Shown: positions 35,077 to 46,690, counted from the stretch's first letter. The stretch: 64,000 bases of DNA from Thozetella sp. PMI_491 (GCA_021432635.1 MU270018.1:441579-505578); one strand, 5' to 3'. The notes: generated from the letters alone by a model not told the origin. Made by a program: numbers and translations.

Positions 35077-35656
35077 AAGTTAGTGCGTCCGAGGATGTTC
35101 GGGCGCTGGGAGGATAAAGGCTTCTTCGCTTGAACGTGACAAGAGTTAGCGTTTTCCAAGGCGAAATGAAACCGTAACCACGGAATGCGGCCTTCACTTG
35201 CCCGGTTCTCTCGAAATTACACAGGATATGACAGCGCGAGGTCTTGGTCGAGATTTACGAACTCATCTCGAAAGCCAACTAGCACAGCATCAGTCTATGA
35301 TTGTGCAACGGATAGGATTGCTTGTACTACATGCACTCTCTCTATATTATTTGTGGATCCACGGTATAAGTCAGCGGTCCTTGTTCCCCAGTTCGACGAT
35401 ACACATCCATAACAACCGCGGTATCGAAAGGTGCCAGCAAAACTAACAAATCAACATTGAAAGTAATGTTGAGTTAGTATGCTCTAACGAGATGCCATTG
35501 GGGATGCCTAAAATTGGAGTTCATATATTCGTCCCAGCACTTGAAGAATGCAACGTTGCCGCATCTCCAAGCCCTTTGAACACAATCCCTGAAGGGCGGC
35601 CAAACAAACAGATATAGTCCTGAGGCGATCCGACGTAACGGACGCCGAGGCCTTGA
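35077..35656. other. Convergent intergenic region, SDR / MFS
   Basis: Holds the two 3' ends. No gene recognised. Confidence 0.5.
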
Positions 35657-37434
35657 CTATACCTTTTGCTCTGCTTCCTTCTTCCGCCTCTCTTTCTTCT
35701 CCTGGTCAGCACGACGCCACTCTGCGCCGTGGAACATTACGATCCAAAGAAGGGGGCTGAAGCATGCCCACATGGCCGCGATGACAACCGAAGTCCACCC
35801 CATGCCGATCCGATTAATAAGAGGCAAAGCAATAGCCGTTGCGCCGGCACTGACGAGACACCGGAACAGGTTATTTGCTGCCACAGCCGTTGCAGGGCTT
35901 GCTGGGTGAGTATCGACAATTAGTGTATTAATCGCATTCATTGAGCCTACGCCATTAGCATGTGCACAGAGGTTCCCCAAGAGAAGACTTGCCCGAGAAA
36001 AAGAGGCCCATGAAGAACAGTGAGACCTCGATCCCAGCCAGCGACGCGCGCGTCTGCATGGCCCATCCATACGCCATGACCATGGGACACAAGATGTAGA
36101 TGGCGCAGATGGAGATCTGGAGGCGGATCTTCTCGATAGGAAATTCCTCCAGATTCTGCTGCTTGTCGAGGTTGATCTCCACGCCTAGCTTGCGCGCCCA
36201 TCGCCGGAAATTCCAGTCCAAGAGGTATCCGACCGTCCAGCGAGAGGAGAGCGTTCCGAAACCGAGGGGGAGATAGCACAGGCCAATCTTGACCGGAGAG
36301 AACCCGAACCGCGTCGAGAGCTGGGGCGACAGGGTGGTCAGGACCATAAAGTAACCTGAGGCCAGCAAGGAGCCACAGCCGAGCGTGACGCCGCCTTCCT
36401 TCTCAAAGAGGATTTTGAGGGCCGCGAACGGGTTCGGCCGCTTCTTTCCCCGCTGGACGGTGTCCGTCTGCGCGGCGGCTGCCCTCTCGTCCGGCGTCAT
36501 CCGCCTGTAGCGCAGGAGCTGATACAGGGACATGTTCCACCACGGAGGTGGCACGCTTCCGTTGCCGACGATGTTCCGGCAAGTCTCTGGCAGGAAGCCC
36601 AACATGAGGGTGAACAGTGTCGAGGACAGGATCACCAGGAACCAGAAGATGCCCCTCCACCCGAAGTATTGGGTCAGCAGGCCACCGGCAGCGGGGCCTA
36701 AGGCTGGGCCTAGCGTCACGCCCATGGCGGCGTACCCTATGAAGGTCCCTCGCTCGGCCCGTGTTACCAGGTCGGCCACGGTGGCGCTGCTGAGCGCGAT
36801 GGTGGCAGAGCTTCCCATGCTTTGAAAACATCTGAGAACCATGAGAGCGGGATAACTATCTTGTAGGGCCAGCCCTAGATTCGCAAAGACATAAATACTG
36901 AAGCTGATGATGTACGCAGGCCGTCGGCCGTAGACGTCGGAGAAGTTTGCAATGAAGGACGGTGAGATTCCTTGGAAGATCTGACTTCGCGTAAGACTCT
37001 TAGGTCGAGGCGGTTGGATGTAGGGGCAGAGGGAGCGAAACACGTACCATAAATGTTGTAATAGTCAGAGAAAGTAAGTCCAGAGAAACTCCCAAATCCT
37101 TAGAAAGCTCGCCCAGCGCCGGCAGATATATCTGCCCCGAGAGCGGCGATATTATAGCGAGGAAGGAGACCGACAACGTGATCGCGATCTTCTGCGGTCT
37201 GGTAAACGTGGAGTAAAGTGGACTCGGCGTCTCGCCTCCCTCCCCCGCCGGGGTTACCGTAGTCTCGGGTCCTTCCACCTCCGTTGGGACGGACGTTACG
37301 CCATCGCACTTTTCCGGGTCATGCCTGCTGTCCTCCACGGCGGACGAGCTGATCGACTCTTGGTCCACAGGGGTACGGCCCGATCCGACGATGACCCCCT
37401 TTTCCTCGCCGGGGCGGGGCGGTTCAAACATCAT
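35657..37434 (-). CDS. MFS transporter, DHA1/Qdr-like
   Basis: complement(35657..35946, 35993..36980, 37048..37434), 554 aa. The N-terminus (~85 aa) is hydrophilic. TM1 is around ITLSVSFLAIISPLSGQIYLP, and LGVSLDLLSLTITTFM leads into IFQGISPSFIANFSDVYGRRP, which holds MFS motif A (SDxxGRRP). GMGVTLGPALGPAAGG-like sequence (AAMGVTLGPALGPAAGGLL) matches the antiporter motif C of 12-TM drug:H+ antiporters. The long central loop and THPASPATAVAANNLFRC are typical of the Qdr/Dtr-like group. The second intron (35947-35992, 46 nt) starts with GC rather than GT (GCAAGT...GCTAATG...TAG); only this splice restores FFSG|SMNAINTLIVD. Likely proton-coupled efflux of small organic compounds; the substrate is unknown. 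Confidence 0.9.
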
Positions 37435-38676
37435 GACGCCAGTGACAACTCGGTTAAATGGGAGCTAGGTTACTCAAAGATCACCGCTCCCGCTGGTCAA
37501 CTGACTCTGACTGGGCACAACTTGCAGAGCCGAAGGGTGGGTATGCAGTCTTGTTTACACTTCCCGCTCTCGTCTCCATGCGAGGTAGTTACATCTAATA
37601 TATTCTCGCCAACTGTTCGCACGCGACAGGCGTGATCACCTTCCCAAAGTACGATACCCGACTGCGGTGCCGCTTCGACTCACTAGGCACAGGCCGGCCT
37701 GGTCGACTTAGCCGGCCCGGCGCCGAAGAGACCCACGAACATCCGCGCTTGGCAAATCACCAGCGGGCCCCGAGTGTAGGGTAGTATCCGCGATGCCGGG
37801 CATCGGACAGCACATGGCGATCGCGGCGTATGGGGAAAGACCTGTACAAGGATACCATCATGAATCCGTTGGTCGCGTAAATTCTTGTGTGGTCCTTTTT
37901 GTGGCGGTGTGTGAAGTTCTGCCCCGTTCCGTCGCGGTCTCGGCTGCGATCGGATAACACGGCATGGCGCCACTTGCCCAGATCGGTGTCGGTCCTGGTT
38001 GCAAGCCGTGCGCCGGGTCGCCACCCGCTGTCGAGGTCCGGCAGTTGAGAATAACGATCCAACTGGTGCCGAGTTCACGGGCGAATCAGGCGGCGCTTAA
38101 TCCAGGGGCAAACCAACAAATCAAGACGCGACGGTGAGACCAAAGTCTCGTCGCTAACCGTCGAGCGGAGTCTCTTGGGCATCGATGCGTTTGATTCATG
38201 GCGGTCGGCTTCTTGTGCCGTCTCTGTAGTCCCATGGCCGTCATCGCTGGAGGCTAGATGGCATGCGACTCGTCAACGCTGCCGGTTCCGAGCCGGGAAC
38301 GAGACACCCCCCATTTTACACCGGCATGTTACCCAGCCCACCAGCAGTCATCGCAAATGAGCGCACAAGAAATGAGCATATATGCAAATCGGGGCCGGCG
38401 AACCAGAGCCTCTTGCATACGAGCAGTTCTCGAATAGATTGAGCTTGCTCGGTTCTAGGCGGAACGTGAAAAAAGAGCTCCATCACGAGTTGCGCTCTCT
38501 AGAGGAACCCTGTCAGGCTCTCTTCAGCCGACTTTCCAAATGTAGTTTGCGATCACCGAACCGGCGGGTCTTGCATGATGGAATATCATTAAAATTAACA
38601 AAGAAAGTAAAATATGTACGACACGGGCCAACTCCTCGGCGAGAGACGGCAACGTTGGCGGTGAGGCCCCTTATGT
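37435..38676. other. Intergenic region upstream of MFS gene
   Basis: Lies between the MFS start and the 3' end of... the PX-domain gene to the right, both on the minus strand. Short ORFs only; no gene, tRNA or repeat recognised. Confidence 0.5.
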
Positions 38677-39669
38677 TCACGCAAACAAGAATTCCTTGAG
38701 AACCGGTGAGCCCGAGAACTCCGGATTTAATAGTATACAGCTACCCCGGTCCGTTAGCTGGTGTGCAAAAGGCCTGACGGATAGCTAACCATACTTCAAA
38801 AAGTACTGGAGCCCTGCCCTCCTCTTCTCGAGGAACTGGGGCCGGAATTTGGCGATCACGCTCTTGGGCGGAAGCACCGGCACGGCGGCCTCGAAGCCCG
38901 GAAATGTTTGGATAAGTCGGCGCCGGAAGTCATCGAATTCGGAGTATCGTTTCCGGATGTTCATATACGAGCCCTGTAGTCCCGCATCAGCACCACCGTC
39001 GTCCGCCTCTTCGGAACTACAATCGTAAGAAGGGTTGATGCGCTCTCCTCCTCGACCGGTCCGTTCCCTCTTCTCTCCTTCTTGCTCTCTCTCGCGCACG
39101 CGCGCACACACACACCGCGCGATACTCACATTTAATGTCTCGACCCGAATGTTCCACACCACAAACGCGCCAATGTTGGTCGCACTCCCATTCACGGTAA
39201 CGTAATCGGTCACCTGGACGCTCTTGGCCCAGCAGCCGCGGTTCCGGTCGCGGCCGAGCAAGTTGCGCCCGTGAGGGTCGTCATCCGTCTCGTTGTCCTG
39301 CAGTGTGATGGCGCCGGCCGGCAGCACGCTCTCGGTCGAGACGTTGGAGAAGGTGCGTGCGTGGCCGTGGCCGTGGCCGTGGATTTGAGTGTGCGCGTGG
39401 GTGTGCGTCCAGTAGGGCGGCGACGTGATCGAGGGCGACGTCAGCTCGGATGAGGGGCGCTCCTCCGACTCGCCTGTGTCGGAGAGGTCGCTCTCGGCGA
39501 AGAGCGGCGATCGCGGGGAGGGAGGCGCGTCGGCGGCATCGGCAGGGGTCGCCCTCGGGGTGGTTGCGCCATCCCCGGCGGCAGCCCGCGCGGCGCCGTA
39601 GCCACGCAGGCCGGCGGTCCCGCCGCTGTGGACAGGAACTGGGTGCCGAAATTCCAACTGGGACGCCAT
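38677..39669 (-). CDS. PX-domain protein, Ypt35-like endosomal/vacuolar adaptor
   Basis: complement(38677..38740, 38795..38973, 39130..39669), 260 aa. The N-terminal ~115 residues are Ala/Ser/Pro-rich with a His/Gly repeat (HTHAHTQIHGHGHGHA). The PX domain then begins around CWAKSVQVTDYVTVNG and continues FVVWNIRVETLN, the lipid-binding RKRYSEFDDFRRRL, and PVLPPKSVIAKFRPQFLEKRRAGLQ. The last intron joins QYFLN to CILLNPEFSGSPVLKEFLF, the usual end of fungal Ypt35 proteins; the reading frame otherwise stops 10 nt beyond. PX domains bind phosphatidylinositol 3-phosphate on endosomes; yeast Ypt35 recruits Vps13. Intron 1 (156 nt) is a multiple of three and stop-free, so an unspliced form would carry 52 extra residues inside the PX domain. 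Confidence 0.88.
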
Positions 39670-40658
39670 TCAAGCCATTGGAGTCGAAACGCCTGGGGTG
39701 GAGGGGATGGAGAAAGGGGGGTTGAGTAGGTGTGCCTCAGGCTGCAGGTCGATAGTCTGGTTGGCGGCGTTGAGCTGTTGTCGGAATTGGACCAAGAAGT
39801 CGGGAGGAGTAGACTGGGGTTCGCTCTTTTTTCTGCCGGGAGTCGATCAAGATGATCCGGCCGGGGGGGGAGGGGCTTGAGGGGCTCTGCGGTGGGGCGC
39901 CGGAACATGTTTCACAACACCATTGGGGCTGCTGCCCCGCGACGAGGCGTTCCTGATCTGTAGCAGATAGGTACTTAGCCACCTCTCGTGCCCCGGTCGG
40001 GGATACCTCAAGTCTAGTTACGCCGGTTGAGTCTAGGTTGAAAGGTGGCAACGCAGCGCGACATCCGTCTCAATATCCGCCTTGGTCTTGGCGTCCGGCC
40101 GGTCTTTCTTTGTCTAGGCTAATGCACAAGTCAAAGCTCTTTAATGCGTGCTGGTGGTTCCTGCTTTGTTCAGACAGGCCCAACGACAGGTGAGTTGAGT
40201 AAGCTGCTTGCTCATTATCGTCGCGTCGCATACCCCGCTACCAATCACGCGGTCATCCAGGTGTTCGGCTGACGATGCACTTGTTGCTTTAGCCCCGAAG
40301 CTTTCGGGGCCGCCTAAGGGTCTGCTTGTAAAGTCCCGCGAAGGAACCCTACCTTGTAGATTCCATATAGCTACAGCATGTTGCTGACACATCACTTCCG
40401 GCCGGTGCTGGGGTGCACAGAGCGGGGGAGGTAGCTAGAGGACGAGTTGAGTGCTGGCAAGCCGATCCCCACGTGCCTGCCTAGCGTTGCTCCTGGAGGC
40501 TGCTTTCAATACGTTTCAAACGAAAACAGCAGCCGGCCGGCCCCTTCGATCTTGCGCGTGCGACACTCCATAACTCAGACTATCGTGTAGATGTTGATGG
40601 TCGCCTCTCGCCGGTCTTGCCCCGCCACTGCCCGCCGTCCCACATCACTCCACCCGCC
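39670..40658. other. Divergent promoter region, PX protein / Zn2Cys6 regulator
   Basis: Upstream sequence of both genes. It includes a palindromic CCGGCCGG (40532-40540 area), which resembles CGG-type zinc-cluster half sites but is not distinctive in GC-rich DNA. No gene recognised. Confidence 0.45.
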
Positions 40659-42493
40659 ATGCCGGGGGTGCCCTTCAGCAAAGCATGCGAGGCTTGCAAG
40701 AGGCGCAGAGTCAAGGTGCGATGATTTCTCTTTCGCCTTGCAGCCATGCAGTGTGGTTTATTCCCAAGAGAGGAGCTGCCTTGGCCAGGGCTCGTTGCAG
40801 AAGGGACCTTGTATTGACGCCCGAGGAGACGGTTCCCCGGCTAATCCTCCGAGCAGTGCGATGAGCTCACTCCTTGCACCCCTTGCCTAAGGCTCGGCAA
40901 GGGGCCATGTCCTGGCTATCGCCACCAGGCCAAGTTCATCGACGAAGGCGCCCGGATGCGCAAGAAACAGCCTTCTACTGCCATCAAGCAGGAGACGACC
41001 GGGCACCAGGAACTGCGAGCCGTAGTGTTGAGTCGCCCAGCGAACCAGCTCAAATCGCTCGCAACAGGCCTCGTCGGGGATAGCCACGTAGCCTCAGGCG
41101 ATGCGTCTCCTTTGTACGCGCCGCGGGCATTTTCCGCCGTCATCGGTGACGGCCCTACTCGTCTCGGCTTCGAGATCATGATGCTGAGCCACCTGCCTGT
41201 GATCCACTGCGGGAGGATGCGTTCTTGTCTCGCCCTGCTACCGGGAAGCTCCCTACTGAAGAGAACTCTGCAGAAGGCAGAGGTCATGCCGTCGTATGTC
41301 TGCTATATCCCCCAGCGCCTAGGGTGGAGCCCAGTCCTGGACAGCGCCGTCGATCTTGTGTTTACTGCTGCCGGGCATCTCGCTTTGCCTCCGAGGGACA
41401 CTCTCCAGTTTGTGTTGCTGAAGAAGTATGACGTAGCATTGAGGCATGTGCAAGCGGCCATCCTGGACCCCAAGCGGTCCAAGGAGGTTGACGTTCTGGC
41501 CTCCGTCTTGCTCCTGAGCGCATACGAGGTGAGATTGGCACAGGTCCTCCTTTCTTGGCAGGAAATGAAGCTTACCGGGACAGTGCATCAACTCAACGTC
41601 GATCGTGGCTTGGCTCAACCATCAGCGAGGAATATATCGACTCATAGAGAGCAGAGGACCCAGCGGATATCAAAAAGACTTTGACCGTCAGCTTTTGATC
41701 GCGTCTATAGGAACCATTGTTAGTGGCTGGGGACCCTAAGCGTTTTGATTCCTTGGCTAACCGATCAAAGATCACGATCGCTTTGAGGGATGATCACCCA
41801 TGCTTTATGGACCATCCAGAATGGCAGGACGTGCTGGCCTCAAAACCTAGTGACTCTATGATCAAAGATGAATGGGTAGACTCTTACAGGAGCCTGCCCT
41901 TGATGTGCCTCGTTCCCCGGCTGCTGAGCTCTTGTCGGGATATCGTGAGGAACCGGGACTCGCAAACGAGAGAAAACATCGAAAGCCTTGTCGCAGCGGC
42001 CTCTCTGCTAAGGCAAGCCTTCTTGGATATGGGTGCAAAATTCGACTGGAAGCCCGGGCGCTATATGCCGATCCTGGCCCCGAGAACCGAGGACGACTTC
42101 CCCCGAGTGTTCTGCGATGCGGAGGACCAGAGGACTGCCAACTACGGCAACCATCTATCATCACTAGTGATCGTAAACCGAATCCTCCTGGCGCTCCGGC
42201 CATCGGCTATCGCTCTGGAGGCGGAGAGTCGCACGTCGGCTCTGGAGATCCAGTATCTCCATTCCTATCTCAAGTCGCAACCTGATCTTAGAAAGATATG
42301 GCTAGTCCATTCTGAGCGAGTGGCGCTGGCGATTCTGCTGACGTCAAATTACTGGACGTCAACGAGGGGCGCGGAGAACGGAAATGCACACGACCCAAGG
42401 GCCGATGGAGGCGGTAACCTCATAGAACCGTGGAAGTTTGATGTGTTTGACGATACTCTATGCGCGAGAAAGACGGATGCCGCATTGATGTGA
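40659..42493 (+). CDS. Zn(II)2Cys6 transcription factor
   Basis: join(40659..40715, 40857..41528, 41584..41718, 41771..42493), 528 aa. The binuclear zinc cluster is at residues 10-37: Cys10, Cys13, Cys20, Cys26, Cys29 and Cys37, with KRRRVK in the first loop, so DNA binding to CGG half sites is expected. The first intron (141 nt) lies just before Cys20 and removes a stop-containing segment; introns at this position are common in fungal zinc-cluster genes. The remaining ~490 residues are the weakly conserved fungal regulator region (VDVLASVLLLSAYE, DFDRQLLIASIGTI, DHPCFMDHPEWQDVL, ASLLRQAFLDMGAKFDW). The exon 3 acceptor at 41583 is the least certain boundary. The neighbours suggest a pathway-specific regulator of the adjacent reductase and transporter genes; this is inference. 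Confidence 0.87.
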
Positions 42494-43586
42494 GGGGCAA
42501 CCACCTGACTGTTTCTCGCTGCGCCAGTGCTGACCACGCATACCGATGTAGGTTCCATTACCCTCCCGTGGACGACGTCACCCTCGGGACCATGGTAATT
42601 CCGGGCGCGTCTTGTTGATCAGAGCAACGACGAATCGATATGCGGAAGCGGGACGCTTGGTTTTCACCCAAATATGTCGGTGAGCGAACGGTCATGCATT
42701 TCTTGTCCAGCATGCGAAGTAATTTAGTACATAGGTAGGATTGATACCTTTTGTCTAGGAAGATATCCCGGTAAGGTGCTGGCTGGGAAGGCTCCTAGTA
42801 TATGACGGTGGCATCTGGTGTAGCCGGTCTATACAACCGAGAAAGACAGGGGCAACCCAGGAACAACAACTTAGTTCTCAATCCTGAACAGCTGGTCTAC
42901 ATACTTGCCTTTTAAAGTGCCGGGGTTTCCTTCCGCCTCCCCTCTGCTTTGTTGCCCATTGGTGCTTCCCGTGCTTCATCAGTGATGCGCTTTGTCAGAA
43001 GTGTACAGGTTTCAGACGGGTCCGTGCTCGGCTTGGCTCAAAGTGGCATCTCGGGACGAGGGACTGGATTGATAGCTAACTGATCTAGTGTGTTATGTAA
43101 AATCAGCCCTGTGCAACGGCTCACCAACCAGGGCCCACCTCGAAGCGAACCGACCTTTTCGGGTTAGATAGGCTCGGTGATAGGGTTCCTATGCATCTTT
43201 GCTAGTCGCTGTAACCTCGCCCACTGCGCGCATTCGCTTCTTTTGTAAGCAGGGCATTAGTCAGGTTATTGCATCCCATCACAACCCGCGCGCTCTGCGG
43301 CTAGCGAGCTGCTAAATCGAAGTACAGCGCAAGGAATAGACGAGACGGGAGGCATGGTTGATGAGGAAGCAAGCTAGCAGTAGTGATCATGGAGACATGG
43401 GGAAATGCCAAGAATTGTCTGTATAAAAGGGGTGCCCTGGAACCGAGCGATGAGGGTTTGTAGAGATAAAGAGCAGCATCAGCCACAGCAGCATCAAGAG
43501 CACCACTATCCAATAGAGCTTCAGCACCTCCACCTACAATTCCCCTACGACTAGAAGAGAGCCTTGCTACGCAAAACTCATACAAC
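42494..43586. other. Intergenic region upstream of extended SDR
   Basis: Follows the regulator gene and contains the promoter of the reductase, with a TATA box at 43422. No coding sequence recognised. Confidence 0.5.
43422..43429 (+). promoter_or_regulatory. TATA box of extended SDR gene
   Basis: TATAAAAG, beginning 165 bp upstream of the ATG at 43587, nearly the same sequence and spacing as for the SDR at 34132. Confidence 0.6.
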
Positions 43587-44721
43587 ATGCCGTCCACCCT
43601 TCTCACCGGAGCCAACTCCTTCTTTGGCGCTCATGTCATCAACACCCTCATCCAGGCCGGACACAAGATCACCGGCACCGTCCGCAGGGCTGCGGCCGCC
43701 GATGAGGTCTTTGCCCTCCACCCCGAGTGGAAGGACCACGTAGAGATGATCATTGTGGACGATATCACCAACGAGGCACGGTGGGATGAGGTCTTCAAGA
43801 CCTACACCTTCGATCACGTGAGTGCAGGATGCGGTTCGCCTATACAACGGAACATGAGGAACTAACTCGATCCATAGGTCATCCACACGGCGTCTCCCCT
43901 GCCGGACAACCCAGCCAACAGCGACTATGATCGCGACTACCTCGCCCCGAACGTCGAGGGGTAAGCACAGGCAAATTATCCTGATTCATCGTAAGCACAC
44001 ACTTACGCAGCTTAGAAACCTCGCCCTGTTGCGCGCAGCCCACAAGAATGCGCCGGGCCTCAAGTCTATCGTCGTGACGGGCTCGATTAATGCCTCATCG
44101 AGCGGATCACCAGAGGAACTAAGCTCTCCCATCACCAATGAGACCTGGAACACCATCACCCGCGAGCAGGCGCGCACTCTCAACAACCCCTTTCTCATGT
44201 ACTGCAGCGGCAAGAAGGAGGGCGAGCTGGCCCTCTGGGACTACGTGAAGGCCAACGAGCTCCAGTTCACCGTCACCGTCTTCCTGCCCGGCCTCATCTT
44301 CGGGCCGCCGCTCGAGCCGGTGCACGGCGGCGCCAAGGGTCTCCACCTGAGCTCGGGCATCATATACTCGCTGTTCAACGGCACCAGCAAGACGATCCCG
44401 CCGACCATGTTCCCCAGCTACGTCGACGCCCGGGACCTGGCCCTGGCGCACGTCCGCGCCCTGACCGAGCCCAAGGTTGCCGGCAAGCGGCTGCTCGTTG
44501 GCGGCCAGCAGATGACGAACACGGAGCTGGTGCATGCGCTGAGCAAGCTTCCTGAGCTGGCGGGGCGCCTGCCCGAGGAGAGCGGCGAGGACAAGAACGT
44601 CACGCCTGCGGTGGTAGAGGCTAGCGAGGCCAACGAGGCGCTGGGCTTGACGCTCACCGGCCTCGAGAAGACCATGTCCGACACCGCGAAGAGGATCTTG
44701 GAGCTTGAAAGCCAGGCTTAG
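43587..44721 (+). CDS. Extended SDR, NAD(P)-dependent aldehyde/ketone reductase (Gre2/DFR-like)
   Basis: join(43587..43817, 43878..43960, 44016..44721), 339 aa. The N-terminal nucleotide fold has LLTGANSFFGAHVINTLIQ (TGxxxFxG form) and the TVR with Arg that marks NADP preference in this family. VIHTASPL is the conserved second motif. VVTGSI supplies Ser128 and YCSGK supplies catalytic Tyr167 and Lys171. LPGLIFGPPLEP and PSYVDARDLALAHVRAL are typical of the dihydroflavonol-4-reductase/cinnamoyl-CoA reductase/Gre2 group. The acceptor at 44015 (CTTAG) was chosen because it alone joins NVEG to NLALLRAAHK in frame; the more obvious CAG four bases upstream breaks the frame. The substrate is unknown. 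A clear TATA box suggests inducible expression. Confidence 0.9.
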
Positions 44722-45924
44722 GAAGTGAACGGCGGTAGGGATATATGTGGGAAGGAGTTGAGGAGTAAAACGGGGCGGGGGGTGACGGGGGAATAGCCAC
44801 TCTTACAAAATCGAGTAGAACGTGTTTTACCAAGTACATCTGAAATACAGCATCCTTTCTAAAGTTGGCGTTTTGACCATGCTGTATACTTTTGTGTACT
44901 TTGAATCTCGATCTAGATCGCGACGAAGTGTCCTAAGCTTGGGGATGCGGTGAGCTTTGAGTGTCGCAACGGCCCTGACTCAGTTCCTCTGACGGAATTT
45001 CGGTTAGTGCTGATTTTGCGGTTACTAAGTCTGGAACTGCCCTCCGAGTGAGCGGACAATGTCTCTGGCTAAGCGGACAAGCATGGAGCACAAGCTCGGC
45101 TCCTCCTCGTTACCCTGTGTACTATGTATGAATAGGCGCGAAAGAGCCCATGTGCCTGATCAAAGTTTCCTCCACTCAATTTACGATGACTTTGATGGTC
45201 CCAAAGATAGCATCTGGTATGCCCGACTTGCCTGAAGCAATGCTCTAGAGCTCAACAGCCTTGAAGATTAGATCTTGGTCTTGAGGCCATATGAGGCTGC
45301 TGTTGTAGTGTGGAGCAGACGTAGATACTCACCCAACACCGCCAGTGGCGCCAGCAGGTATTCCTGGACCAAGTGTTGTTTCAGTCCAACGTTTCCGCGT
45401 TGTTGATGTCAATCTTGGTGGTACGCCGCCAGGGTTCCACGGCGAACTGTTATCCTCAGCCCAAGGTAAGAGAGTGGCCGAACCTGCTTGGTCTAAATTT
45501 GGTAGTTTATCTGTTTACCACAAAATTCTTGGCTATAAGGAGGGAATCAAGATCAATCCTAGAGTGGGCCGCCAGAGAACCAGTCATATGTGATAGAAAT
45601 GGACCGGGCCAAGAGGAAAACGATGGTGAGCTGGCCAAGCAAGACCCGACCAAGACACAGTATCAATGCGAGAATTTCGATCGTCCGAAAGGTCTGCTTG
45701 AGCCGCGGCGCCAAAATGGTTGTCCAACCGAAGCGGCTTCATCAGTGGCGGTGGCAACGGCCGTGTGGTCTTCCCTTCTTTTTCCTTTCTCCTCCCTTTG
45801 TTGCAGCTATCAAGTATCTGGCGGTATAAGGGTCTAACTTATTGCTACTTATTGGCATTTGGCGGTGTAATAGGGCTCGAATAGGCATCTGGTGATATAA
45901 ACCAGTTACACTGCCTGCGACAGG

Positions 45925-46175
45925 ATCAAAAGCACCCCGCCGTGGGGCTGCCCGCCCCCCGCGCCGCGGCTTTAGAGAATACGAGGATGGACCCTGTGGG
46001 CGAGAAAGGCCGATGCAAAGGATGCAGAGCCCACGGCCCACGGACGGAAACAATGTTCTCCAATTCCTGATTGTCATGAGATCTCGTATGGACGAAACTA
46101 GGCCTGCCGATACGAGCTAGCATCGCCAAGTTTCTATCCACCCGTCCTATGGGCGATAAGGGCTGCCCCTCGCCA
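45925..46175. repeat. Diverged repeat, copy A
   Basis: Shares ordered blocks with copy B: AGCACCCC, ATACGAGGATG, ACAATGT..CCAAT.CTTGATT, CGTATGGAC and CGATAAGGG, in the same order and similar spacing. Boundaries are approximate. Confidence 0.55.
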
Positions 46176-46454
46176 CAAATGCCAAATGCTCGCCCGCACA
46201 CGGCTGGAGAGTCGAGAGCGAGTTCCCCTGTACCGAGTAAATCGATGCACGGGCTGGACGCAAGCTGGACGGCTGGCATTGTGCACACTGGCGTGGCTGG
46301 GAGCAGCAGTACGTACCGGATGCCGGTCCCCGTGCACACCTAAAAAATGAAGCGGCTGGCGAGTTTCGGCATATCAGAGGGTGCAGGAGTGAAAGGCGGC
46401 TTACCTGCCTTAGCTGCCTTACCTATCTGCCACTGTATTTACGGAGTACAGTAC

Positions 46455-46690
46455 GGCATTTAGAGCACCCCAAACGCGGGGCGCCCCGCAGCGCCAAGGA
46501 TACGAGGATGACCCAAGCCCGAAGTTGCGATGCACACGTACGCTACAGCACACTGACCAAAAACAATGTCCCCCCAATCCTTGATTCTGGTGGGATCGGA
46601 TACGACCATATGGACTGGTCTCTTTTACCCGCGCTAAGACCGATAAGGGTCCGCCACCACGGCCGGACCGCAGAGACGGCGAGTGTTGGC
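46455..46690. repeat. Diverged repeat, copy B
   Basis: Second copy in direct orientation ~520 bp downstream of copy A. It shares GAGCACCCC, GGATACGAGGATGACC, ACAATGTCCCCCCAATCC, CCATATGGAC and CGATAAGGGT in order. No ORF or terminal inverted repeats seen, so the element type is unknown. Confidence 0.55.

Noticed and set aside
38785-38795. Stop codon shortly after the PX domain, suggesting truncation
   Set aside because: An intron (38741-38794) leads to the normal Ypt35 C-terminus, LNPEFSGSPVLKEF.
34132-44721. Classical secondary-metabolite cluster
   Set aside because: No backbone synthase, P450 or methyltransferase is present; kept only as a low-confidence orphan gene group.
45345-45837. 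Possible decayed gene in the gene-poor region
   Set aside because: Neither strand gives recognisable family sequence, and no consistent intron model could be built.
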